Shown piece after piece: positions 23,724 to 31,512 of a DNA stretch of 47,596 bases. This stretch comes from JAKSSE01 sp045597645. GTDB taxonomy: Bacteria > Bacillota > Clostridia > Lachnospirales > Lachnospiraceae. The notes beneath the pieces are model-generated. The model searched no databases. It saw only the letters and a list, made by a program, of their open reading frames with translations, and was not told where the DNA came from. The DNA is taken from positions 1-47,596 of the forward strand of contig JAZLKM010000006.1 of NCBI GenBank assembly GCA_045597645.1, written 5' to 3'. The translations under genes were made by a program, and so were the position numbers. Each line of letters begins with the position of its first letter. Positions within the stretch are counted from its first letter, which is position 1.

Positions 23724-24575
23724 GTGTTCGGATACGTAGTCATAAATAAGCCTGAACTTAAATTCAAGGATTTTGACACATATCAAAGCTATTACTGCGG
23801 GCTTTGTAAGTCCATACAGTACAGGCATGGCAATATCCCCAGGCTGTCATTATCCTATGAACTGACATTCGCTTACATTCTGCTTAGCAGTCTGTACGAT
23901 GTTCCTACAGACTACTCTAGGCTTAGATGTGCACTACACCCTTTCGAAAAAAGAGGGCGCGTCTCCAACGAAATCGGTGATTACGCCGCCGATATGTCAG
24001 TCCTATTGTCTTATTACAAATGTGTAGATAATATTGACGATGGTGACCACCGCTTTTCAAGCAGACTTTTTAAGACGTTTCTAAAAAAGGGGTTCAAGAC
24101 CCTGCCGTCGCTCTACCCCAAAAAAGTTGCAGCCATTGCCAACGCCTTAGATACTTTGGCTGATGGTGAGGCCTCTGCCTGTCGCGACTTGGACATGATG
24201 GCTGGGCAGTTTGGACAGATTGTGGCACAAATTATGTGCTACAAAAATGACGAATGGCGTGATACGCTTTCTGCTCTTGGTTTTTTCCTTGGAAAATATA
24301 TCTACATTCTTGATGCATACTGTGATCTTCAGGAGGACATTGAGAAAGGACATTACAATCCCCTAATGGAGCGAGCACAAAGCCCAAGCTTTGAGGAGGA
24401 TATACGTGATATTCTCACTATGATGATGGCCGAATGCTGTAGGGCTTTCGAACAGCTTCCCATAGTTGAAAATACAGAGCTTCTACGCAATATTTTATAC
24501 TCAGGTGTCTGGATTCATCACCAGAACACCTATTGCAAGAAATTGGAAAACGTAACAAAGGAACCAAATAAATGA
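23724..24575 (+). CDS. DUF5685 family protein
   Basis: 283-residue protein matching DUF5685, a family of unknown role. The N-terminus FGYVVINKPELKFKDFD is followed by YYCGLCKSIQ, a Cys-x-x-Cys pair, and a helical C-terminus with CCRAFEQLP. There is no membrane segment or signal peptide. The start is GTG with AGGAGGCCCC just upstream. It overlaps the J-domain gene by four bases (ATGA) and so is made with it. Confidence 0.87.
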   Translation: MFGYVVINKPELKFKDFDTYQSYYCGLCKSIQYRHGNIPRLSLSYELTFAYILLSSLYDVPTDYSRLRCALHPFEKRGRVSNEIGDYAADMSVLLSYYKCVDNIDDGDHRFSSRLFKTFLKKGFKTLPSLYPKKVAAIANALDTLADGEASACRDLDMMAGQFGQIVAQIMCYKNDEWRDTLSALGFFLGKYIYILDAYCDLQEDIEKGHYNPLMERAQSPSFEEDIRDILTMMMAECCRAFEQLPIVENTELLRNILYSGVWIHHQNTYCKKLENVTKEPNK

Positions 24576-25288
24576 TTGATCCATATAGTGTACTTGGCGT
24601 ATCGCCAAACGCATCCGACGACGATATCAAAAAGGCCTACCGTAACCTTTCTCGAAAATATCATCCGGATGCCAATATAAATAACCCTAACAAGGCTCAG
24701 GCTGAGGAAAAATTCAAGCAGGTTCAGGCAGCGTATGATCAGATTCAGCAAATGAAAAAAGGCACCTGGAACGGTGGCCCTCAATCCTCTGGCTATAACA
24801 GCTCATCCGGACCATACGGCGGCTTTAGCGGATTTGATGGCTTCGGTGGCTTTGGCGGGTTCGGAGGATTTAATCAAGGCTTTAACCAGAGTTCTGCCGG
24901 CAACGGTCAGCCCGACTACCTGCGTTCTGTGCGTACCTACATTCAAAGTGGTCATTATAGAGAAGCGCTAAACCTCCTCAATAATATTCAGGACCGCAGT
25001 GCCGAGTGGTACTACTTATCCGCCATTGCAAATGTCAACCTTGGCAACAATGTTGTTGCAAAAGAGCACGCAGAGCAGGCTACACGAATGGCCCCTGGCA
25101 ATATGCAGTATCAACAGCTCCTGCAATCCCTCCGGTCTGGAAATACCTGGTATACCCAGCAGGCTCAGGATTACGGTAACATGCACGTGTACAGCGGCAG
25201 CACCTGCACTAAGCTTTGTCTAGGTCTTATGGCCTGCAACCTGTGTTGCGGCGGTGGAGGTCTATACTACGGCGGACTTTGCTGTTAA
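24572..25288 (+). CDS. J-domain protein with Gly/Phe-rich and cysteine-rich tail
   Basis: 238-residue DnaJ-like protein. The J domain (1-70) has the HPD motif in KYHPDANINN, which stimulates Hsp70 ATPase. A Gly/Phe-rich linker (about 70-105) follows, then a region with TPR-like helices (HYREALNLLNNIQDRSAEWY). The C-terminus has three Cys-rich clusters (CTKLC, CNLCC, LCC) in a Gly-rich tail. It lacks the zinc-finger and substrate domains of true DnaJ, so it is a specialised co-chaperone. The preceding DUF5685 protein is a likely partner, by inference from the overlap. Confidence 0.9.
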   Translation: MIDPYSVLGVSPNASDDDIKKAYRNLSRKYHPDANINNPNKAQAEEKFKQVQAAYDQIQQMKKGTWNGGPQSSGYNSSSGPYGGFSGFDGFGGFGGFGGFNQGFNQSSAGNGQPDYLRSVRTYIQSGHYREALNLLNNIQDRSAEWYYLSAIANVNLGNNVVAKEHAEQATRMAPGNMQYQQLLQSLRSGNTWYTQQAQDYGNMHVYSGSTCTKLCLGLMACNLCCGGGGLYYGGLCC

Positions 25289-25293
25289 AAATA

Positions 25294-25329
25294 AGAGGTA
25301 CTAGCCTATAACGGCAGTACCTCTTTTTA
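25294..25329. terminator. Terminator between convergent J-domain and reductase genes
   Basis: AGAGGTACT pairs with AGTACCTCT around a 13-base loop, followed by TTTTTAT on the plus side and TTATTTTT on the minus side. It can serve both convergent units. Confidence 0.85.
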
Positions 25330-25359
25330 TACTTATTTTGTACTTACTTGCTTGGAGCT

Positions 25360-26541
25360 TTATCCCCACAAATGCAGGGTCTTAATGCCCCATTTTGCAA
25401 CTTTGTAGGTAGGTGTCTCCAGCTCTTTGCTCGCCTGCTTTAGCAGCTTACGAATCTCCAGATGCTGCGGGCAATGCTGCTCACATTTTCCACACTCTAC
25501 GCACAAAGAAGCGCTGGATGCGTTCTTGCGGAAGGTTGTACACTGTAGGTACTCTCTTCTGGCACCGCCTTTGCTCTCAGCATACATCTCATTCCAGCAT
25601 CTAAACGCCACAGGGATATCTACTCCCTTAGGGCACGGCATACAGTAGCCACATCCTGTGCAGCCAACCTTTATCGTCTTATTTATTTCATCCTTTACTT
25701 CTTCAACAAGCTCAAGCTCAGCCTCTGACATGCATCCCGGCTCCGAAGCCTCAACTGTCTCAATATTTTCCTCCACCATCTCAAGTGAATTCATACCTGA
25801 CAGTACTACTGTAACTTCGGGCTGGTTATATAACCATCTGAATGCTAATTTAGCCGGGGTCATTCCCCCTGGGAAGGCTGCAATCTTTTCCTTCGCTGCC
25901 GTCGGCAAAAGGTTCACAAGGCGGCCGCCTCTTAGGCCTTCCATTATGATTATAGGTATATTTTTTGATGCTGCGTACTTTACTCCCTCTACGCCAGCCT
26001 GTGAGTACTCATCCATGTAGTTGTACTGCACCTGCGCGAAGTCCCAGTCATAGGCATCTATAAGCTCCTTAAAGCCAGTCGTGTCTCCATGATATGAGAA
26101 TCCTATATGTCTTATTGCCCCACTTTTTAGCTTCTCATCAATCCAATCGCCCATGCCCATTGCAAGCAAATCATTCCAGGTCTCAACATTAGTGAGCATA
26201 TGCATCAGGTAATAATCAACATGATCTGTGCGCAGGCGCTTAAGCTCCTCCTGGAAAATACTCTCAGCCTTCTCCACAGACTTCATAAGGTAATGTGGCA
26301 GCTTTGTTGCGATATACACTTCGTCTCGTTTGCCTAGCTCCTCCAGTATCTGTCCCAGCGCAGCTTCGCTGCCAGGATAGATGTAAGCAGTGTCAAAATA
26401 ATTGACTCCAGCCTCTATTGCGCGAAGTATCTCCGCTTTTGTCTTCTCAATATCTGTGCTTCCTGCCTTTTTAGAAAATCTCATACAACCATAGCCAAGA
26501 GCAGATACCTTCGTTCCGTCTTTCATTGTCCTGTATTGCAT
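25360..26541 (-). CDS. Aldo/keto reductase with C-terminal ferredoxin domain
   Basis: 393-residue protein. The first 280 residues are an aldo/keto reductase barrel with the catalytic Asp-Tyr (NYFDTAYIYPGSE), the Lys in IATKLP and the His in YLMHML. The C-terminus carries two 4Fe-4S motifs, CTGCGYCMPCPKGVDIP and CVECGKCEQHCPQH. Many anaerobes encode this fused type; the electron donor may be ferredoxin and not only NAD(P)H. The substrate is unknown. It has its own promoter region and stands alone between convergent and divergent neighbours. Confidence 0.93.
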   Translation of the reverse strand: MQYRTMKDGTKVSALGYGCMRFSKKAGSTDIEKTKAEILRAIEAGVNYFDTAYIYPGSEAALGQILEELGKRDEVYIATKLPHYLMKSVEKAESIFQEELKRLRTDHVDYYLMHMLTNVETWNDLLAMGMGDWIDEKLKSGAIRHIGFSYHGDTTGFKELIDAYDWDFAQVQYNYMDEYSQAGVEGVKYAASKNIPIIIMEGLRGGRLVNLLPTAAKEKIAAFPGGMTPAKLAFRWLYNQPEVTVVLSGMNSLEMVEENIETVEASEPGCMSEAELELVEEVKDEINKTIKVGCTGCGYCMPCPKGVDIPVAFRCWNEMYAESKGGARREYLQCTTFRKNASSASLCVECGKCEQHCPQHLEIRKLLKQASKELETPTYKVAKWGIKTLHLWG

Positions 26542-26688
26542 TTCATCATTTCCTTTCAGTTACTAGTTTTCTGACTATTACACTTTACTCCATCAGTTTA
26601 CAATTTTCTATATATCATGCATAAAAATTATGTTCAAATTCTGATTTATTTGTTAAAATAATACGGAATAACTACGCAAGGAGCGCAT

Positions 26689-28098
26689 ATGGACCAGCAG
26701 AAAAATAGTTATCACTCTGAGCTCACATCCACCGAAAAGGATGAGCTATACATCTATTCACTCAAAAAAATGGCCTCTGCCAACAATGAAGCAGAGAAGT
26801 CCTTGTTGTGTGATATGCATAACCTTAAAGCTCTCTTTTTCCTCGCAGGCGAAATGATACAAAACGAGCCTGATGCAGGATATGGTTTTATTGCCCTTGA
26901 TGTATCTTCATTTAAATCTGTTAACGAATTTCTTGGCCGCTCTGCCGGTGATAGATACCTTAAGTCGATTGGAGATTTGCTCATTCAGCTAGAGCGCACC
27001 AGACCCAATACCATCTCATGTCACGTCAGGGCCGACGTATTCTGCCTTTTCACCCAATGTAAGGAAGCCATAGAGCTGTCTGCCATTGTGCGAGATCTCG
27101 TGGCAGATATCGAAATGTTTCCATTGCCTTACAAAATAGTTCCGTCATTCGGACTTGCTCACACTCTGGAGCATATGCCCAGCGTGAGTCATATGAAGGA
27201 CTGTGCCACTATTGCGCTCAATTCGATAAAAGGCAAATTCTATGCCAATTATGCGTTTTTCACTCAGGATATGCATACGCAGATGATAAAGGAAAAATCT
27301 ATTGAGAACCGTATCACTTCTGCCATCGACAATGGAGAGATTATCCCTTACATACAGCCCAAGGTTGACATGCGCACCGGACGCATTGTAGGTGGTGAAG
27401 CCCTAGTCCGTTGGATTACCAAGGACGGAATGATATACCCCAATGAATTTATCCCTGTGCTTGAGAAAAATGGCTTCATAGTTACCATAGACAAACTTAT
27501 TTGGGAGCAGGTATGTCGCTTTCTAGCATCACTCATTGAAGCTAACATTCCCCCTGTACCTGTATCAGTCAATGTGTCTCGCATACATATATATGACAGA
27601 GAGCTCGTCACTTCAATCACTGGACTTATTAAAAAATATAAATTGCCAAAGGATTTGATGCCTCTTGAACTGACCGAGAGTGCATTTGTAAACGATGCAG
27701 GCTCCTTCTACGAAAGAATGCGCCATCTTCGTTCGATGGGATTTTCTCTCTCAATGGATGATTTTGGCACGGGATATTCAAGTATCAACATGTTAAAATC
27801 CGAGCCTTGTGATGAAATTAAAATCGATCGCGAGTTCATCATGGATTTAGAATCACCCAAAAGCCGCATAATCGTGTCTCATATAATCCAGATGCTTCTT
27901 GATACAGATAACGACATCATATGCGAGGGTGTTGAAACCAAAGAGCAGGTAGACTTTTTGCTCAAGTGCGGATGCCACAGAGCTCAAGGGTTCTTTTACT
28001 ATCGCCCTATGCCTATGGATGAGTTCAGAAATCTCATTGAGGCTCAGGCTCATACCCCCACCAATCCAGATGATTTTAACATTTATGCGCAAGACTAA
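26689..28098 (+). CDS. EAL-domain c-di-GMP phosphodiesterase with degenerate GGDEF domain
   Basis: 469-residue protein. The N-terminal GGDEF-like domain has VRADVF where the GG(D/E)EF signature should be, so it is probably not a cyclase. The EAL domain looks active: EALVRW, VSVNVSR, LELTES, DDFGTGYSS, KIDREFI and CEGVETKEQ are all present, giving the metal and catalytic residues that hydrolyse c-di-GMP. There is no membrane segment. The ATG follows AAGGAGCGCAT. Its 3' end overlaps the CapA-like gene by 14 bases. Confidence 0.93.
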   Translation: MDQQKNSYHSELTSTEKDELYIYSLKKMASANNEAEKSLLCDMHNLKALFFLAGEMIQNEPDAGYGFIALDVSSFKSVNEFLGRSAGDRYLKSIGDLLIQLERTRPNTISCHVRADVFCLFTQCKEAIELSAIVRDLVADIEMFPLPYKIVPSFGLAHTLEHMPSVSHMKDCATIALNSIKGKFYANYAFFTQDMHTQMIKEKSIENRITSAIDNGEIIPYIQPKVDMRTGRIVGGEALVRWITKDGMIYPNEFIPVLEKNGFIVTIDKLIWEQVCRFLASLIEANIPPVPVSVNVSRIHIYDRELVTSITGLIKKYKLPKDLMPLELTESAFVNDAGSFYERMRHLRSMGFSLSMDDFGTGYSSINMLKSEPCDEIKIDREFIMDLESPKSRIIVSHIIQMLLDTDNDIICEGVETKEQVDFLLKCGCHRAQGFFYYRPMPMDEFRNLIEAQAHTPTNPDDFNIYAQD

Positions 28099-29386
28099 AT
28101 TACCCCAAATAACTTTTCTAGGCCTGCTAACCATAGCAGGCCTTTGTTCCTGTGGGCAAAAGCATTCAACCTCTCCAGCGCAAGCCGACGTCGAAGTACC
28201 ATCTTATCAAATCCAATCGAGAAACAATCATTTCGTTATTGACGAAGATAATGTATCGCAAAGCATAAATGAAACAATCTCCAGCGCGACCGAAGCTGTC
28301 TCCAACCAAACTACGACGCCTGTCGATAACGCAGACAACACCTTTAATATAATCATGGTAGGTGATGTGCTACTGCATGACAGATTGGAGGACAACTGTA
28401 GGCAGGATGACGGCAGCTATGACTATTCTACCCTATTTGAGCATACGAAAAATGAGATTGCAGCAGCTGACCTGGCCATAGTGAATCAGGAGGTCATTAT
28501 CGCCGGAGAAGCTCTGGGCATTTCGGGTTATCCAGCCTTCAACACTTCCTTTAATCTGGCTGACGACCTGGTTGATGCCGGATTTGATGTAATACTTCAC
28601 GCCACTAACCACGCCCTTGACAAGGGAGCAGGCGGCATTTTGAGCTGTATTGATAATTGGAGCAGCTCTCATCCTGATACCATCGTCCTGGGTATCCATG
28701 ACGAGGACCCCCAAGGTCTGCAAAACAATATTGTTACTATTGCCAATGAGACAGGTGCCACAATAAATGTGGCCATATTGAACTACACCTATGGTACCAA
28801 TGGAATCCCAATGCCTGAGTCGATGCCTTGGGCTGTTGATATTTTAGAAAAAGAAAAAGTTGTTTCAGATATTAAAGCTGCAAAAGAACTTGCCGACTTT
28901 GTAATAGTGTGTCCGCACTGGGGCACAGAATATCGTCTGACTCCAGATAGCAGCCAGGAGGCTTGGACCAGCGTATTCTTGGAAAATGGAGTAGACTTGG
29001 TGCTAGGCACGCACCCACACGTCACCGAGCCTATAGAATGGCTATCTGATGATAGCGGCCACAGTATGCTCGTATACTACTCACTTGGCAACTTTGTCAA
29101 TTGGACTGCCGGTGAAGGCGATGGCGTATCTAATCGTATGTTGGGCGGAATGGCACGTGTCACTCTCGAAGCCGGTGGCGATGGCTCCGTCTCTATCTCT
29201 GATTACGACATCGAAGCCCTCGTCAGTCATGTAACCCCTGAAAAGGGAAAATCCACCGTATATCCTTTGTCAGAATACACAGCAGACCTTGCCGATAATA
29301 ACGCCATCATCTCCCAAGACAGCAACTTCTCATATGAATATCTGGAAAATCTCGCCAATGAAATATTTGACGACCTCTGGAAATAG
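28085..29386 (+). CDS. CapA-family lipoprotein (metallophosphatase-like)
   Basis: 433-residue protein of the CapA / poly-gamma-glutamate synthesis family. The signal peptide ends in the lipobox LCSC, then comes a polar linker of about 70 residues and the phosphatase-like core: IIMVGDVLLHD, NQEVII, ATNHALDKG, CPHWGTEY and GTHPHVTEP provide the metal-binding His and Asp residues. The start is ATG 14 bases inside the EAL gene with no clear ribosome site, so it is likely coupled. There is no capB/capC nearby; such proteins often act on cell envelope polymers. No terminator follows it. Confidence 0.88.
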   Translation: MRKTKLPQITFLGLLTIAGLCSCGQKHSTSPAQADVEVPSYQIQSRNNHFVIDEDNVSQSINETISSATEAVSNQTTTPVDNADNTFNIIMVGDVLLHDRLEDNCRQDDGSYDYSTLFEHTKNEIAAADLAIVNQEVIIAGEALGISGYPAFNTSFNLADDLVDAGFDVILHATNHALDKGAGGILSCIDNWSSSHPDTIVLGIHDEDPQGLQNNIVTIANETGATINVAILNYTYGTNGIPMPESMPWAVDILEKEKVVSDIKAAKELADFVIVCPHWGTEYRLTPDSSQEAWTSVFLENGVDLVLGTHPHVTEPIEWLSDDSGHSMLVYYSLGNFVNWTAGEGDGVSNRMLGGMARVTLEAGGDGSVSISDYDIEALVSHVTPEKGKSTVYPLSEYTADLADNNAIISQDSNFSYEYLENLANEIFDDLWK

Positions 29387-29395
29387 CTAATTCCT

Positions 29396-30064
29396 CTACA
29401 TACTTAATAATGCATGATATGCAGCATCTTGCTCGGCTGCCTTTTTTGTTGCGCCTGAACCTTCACCTATTTTTTTGCCTTCAAAATATACGCTCACAAA
29501 ATAAGTTCTGCAGTGATCTGGTCCTGTCGCGTTATCAAGCCTGTATTCCGGCACACCCTTTGACACTGCCTGAATGCGTTCCTGCAAAATTGACTTTGAA
29601 TCGTTAAAAAGAGTCTTCTTCTCAATGTCATTGAGCACATACTGCATTATAAATGCTCTGGCCATGTCAAGGCCTGCATCTAGATATATTGCTCCTATTA
29701 CAGCTTCAAGAGCATCACTCAATACTGATTTTCTGGTGCGGCCACCTGTCGCATCCTCGCCCTTCGACAGCCTAAGATATTTTCCAAGTCCCAATTCCAT
29801 GGCATCGTAAGCCAATGCCGGCTCGCATACAAGACTGGCTCTGAGCTTAGTAAGCTTACCCTCCGGGAGCTGAGGATATCGCGTATACAAATAGTCACTG
29901 GATACCAATTCAAGTACCGCATCCCCCAAAAATTCTGGCCGCTCATTATACGCAGTAAGCCTGTGCTCATTTGCATACGAGCTGTGAGTAAGGGCCTGCT
30001 CTATAAGTGCTTTGTCGTCAAAGCTATACCCTATTTTTTCTTCAAACTCTCTAATTAAATCCAC
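29396..30064 (-). CDS. rnc: Ribonuclease III
   Basis: 222-residue RNase III, which cuts double-stranded RNA in rRNA processing and regulation. The nuclease domain has ERPEFLGDAVLELV and DALEAVIGAIYLDAG with the metal-binding acidic residues, and the C-terminal double-stranded RNA-binding domain has GEGSGATKKAAEQDAAYHAL. The start is GTG with AGGTGAACA just before. It lies downstream of acpP, separated by a terminator; the plsX-acpP-rnc order is common in Firmicutes. Confidence 0.96.
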   Translation of the reverse strand: MDLIREFEEKIGYSFDDKALIEQALTHSSYANEHRLTAYNERPEFLGDAVLELVSSDYLYTRYPQLPEGKLTKLRASLVCEPALAYDAMELGLGKYLRLSKGEDATGGRTRKSVLSDALEAVIGAIYLDAGLDMARAFIMQYVLNDIEKKTLFNDSKSILQERIQAVSKGVPEYRLDNATGPDHCRTYFVSVYFEGKKIGEGSGATKKAAEQDAAYHALLSM

Positions 30065-30084
30065 TGTTCACCTACTATAAAAAA

Positions 30085-30105
30085 AGCCCGCGACCTTCGC
30101 GGGCT
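30085..30105 (-). terminator. Terminator between acpP and rnc
   Basis: On the minus strand AGCCCGCG pairs with CGCGGGCT around a five-base loop, followed by seven T. It lies between acpP and rnc and should keep acpP transcripts above rnc; rnc may depend on readthrough. Confidence 0.88.
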
Positions 30106-30121
30106 AGTAAAGTCTTCAGAA

Positions 30122-30355
30122 TCAACCTGCATTAAGAGACTTGATGACATCGATAGCATCGCCAACGCTTACGATACGCTCAGCCTGCTCGTTATCAACC
30201 TCAATGCCAAGATCCTCCTCGATTGCCATAATTACCTGATACAAATCAAGTGAATCAGCGCCAAGGTCATCTACGAAAGTAGTCTCTGGAGTAATCTCCT
30301 CCGGATCTACGCTAAGTACGTCTGCGATTACCTTTCTGAGTAACTCAAGTTCCAT
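30122..30355 (-). CDS. acpP: Acyl carrier protein
   Basis: 77-residue acyl carrier protein for fatty acid synthesis. The phosphopantetheine attachment Ser is in LGADSLDLYQ, and the acidic residues and length are standard. The ATG follows AGGAGGATAGAAAA. It lies between plsX and rnc, next to a strong terminator, as expected for a highly abundant protein. Confidence 0.97.
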   Translation of the reverse strand: MELELLRKVIADVLSVDPEEITPETTFVDDLGADSLDLYQVIMAIEEDLGIEVDNEQAERIVSVGDAIDVIKSLNAG

Positions 30356-30394
30356 TTTTCTATCCTCCTGTAAAAAGATATATATAAAATACGT

Positions 30395-31411
30395 TTATTG
30401 AGCAGCATTGTCAAATGCTTCTTTCATTTTTTCAACAAATCCTTGTTTTTTGCATGTATCCATTTCGAAGACTGCGTTCTTTATTTCCTTTGCCTTAGCG
30501 CTTCCATGGGTCTTCATAACAAGTCCCTTAAGGCCAAGCATAGGTGCCCCGCCATACTCTGACGAGTCAAATGTCTTAAATGACTCCTTGATAGATTTCT
30601 TAACTAAAAGTGCTCCTATCTTGGTGCACAGGTTCTTCATAAGGCTTCCCTTAACAATGCCCATCAAAGTCTTGCCAAGTCCCTCGTATAGCTTGAGGAT
30701 AATATTTCCTGCAAACGCCTCACATACAATGACATCCGCGTAGCCCTGCGGTATCTGCCTAGACTCAATGCTTCCGATGAAATTAATGTCCTCACACTCC
30801 TTGAGAAGCGGGAAGGTTTCCTTTACAAGAGCATTACCCTTCTCCTCCTCCTCGCCAATATTCACAATGGCTACTGTAGGATTCTCCTTGCCAAGTACAG
30901 TCTTATAGTATAAAGAACCCAGTCGCGCAAACTGCACCAGATGGTTAGCTCTTGCATCTACGTTAGCTCCGCAATCAAGAAGTAATGATACGCCCTTCTC
31001 TGTTGGAATCAATGGTGCAAAAGGTGGTCTGTCTATTCCCTTAATGCGCCCTGCAATGAGCTGCCCTCCTACGAGAAGCGCACCTGAAGATCCGCTGGAA
31101 ATGAATCCGTCAGCCTGTCCATCCTTCACCAGCTTCAGGCCTACAACCATTGAAGAATCCTTCTTATGCCTAATTGCCTCAACCGGATGGTCAGTGGTCT
31201 CAATTATTTCTGATGCCTCTACTATTTCTACGCGTGACTTATCATAGGTGTACTTTGCAAGCTCAGCTTCAATCGCTGACCTGACTCCCACCAGAATAAT
31301 CTGTACGTCAGCGCCTTGATTCAGCGCATCAATTGCTCCTTGTACTATTGCAGCAGGAGCATTGTCTCCGCCCATAGCGTCAAGCGCCACTCTAGTCAAT
31401 GTCTTCTCCAA
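30395..31411 (-). CDS. plsX: Phosphate acyltransferase PlsX
   Basis: 338-residue PlsX, which makes acyl-phosphate from acyl-ACP for phospholipid synthesis. The N-terminus ALDAMGGDNAP is the family signature, with GASISEV-like VEASEIIETTDHPVEAIRHK and the conserved SSGSSGALLVGG segment. The start is TTG with an AGAGGTAAGACT site. It heads plsX-acpP-rnc and has a well-formed promoter and a palindrome upstream that may be an operator. Confidence 0.96.
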   Translation of the reverse strand: MEKTLTRVALDAMGGDNAPAAIVQGAIDALNQGADVQIILVGVRSAIEAELAKYTYDKSRVEIVEASEIIETTDHPVEAIRHKKDSSMVVGLKLVKDGQADGFISSGSSGALLVGGQLIAGRIKGIDRPPFAPLIPTEKGVSLLLDCGANVDARANHLVQFARLGSLYYKTVLGKENPTVAIVNIGEEEEKGNALVKETFPLLKECEDINFIGSIESRQIPQGYADVIVCEAFAGNIILKLYEGLGKTLMGIVKGSLMKNLCTKIGALLVKKSIKESFKTFDSSEYGGAPMLGLKGLVMKTHGSAKAKEIKNAVFEMDTCKKQGFVEKMKEAFDNAAQ

Positions 31412-31446
31412 AGTCTTACCTCTTTTCTAGACTCAAAACTCAAAAA

Positions 31447-31493
31447 ATAATACCTCAACTCATGGCATTGTGCAAGATGTTGATTTGTCAACA
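31447..31493 (-). promoter_or_regulatory. plsX promoter with adjacent palindrome
   Basis: On the minus strand TTGCAC (31470-31475) and TATTAT (31447-31452) are 17 bases apart. Directly upstream of the -35 lies TGTTGA-TTTG-TCAACA at 31478-31493, a six-base inverted repeat. A lipid-gene repressor such as a FabT- or FapR-like protein could bind it, but the sequence does not match a known box exactly. Confidence 0.55.
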
Positions 31494-31512
31494 AAACAAA
31501 TTGTCGTACGTA

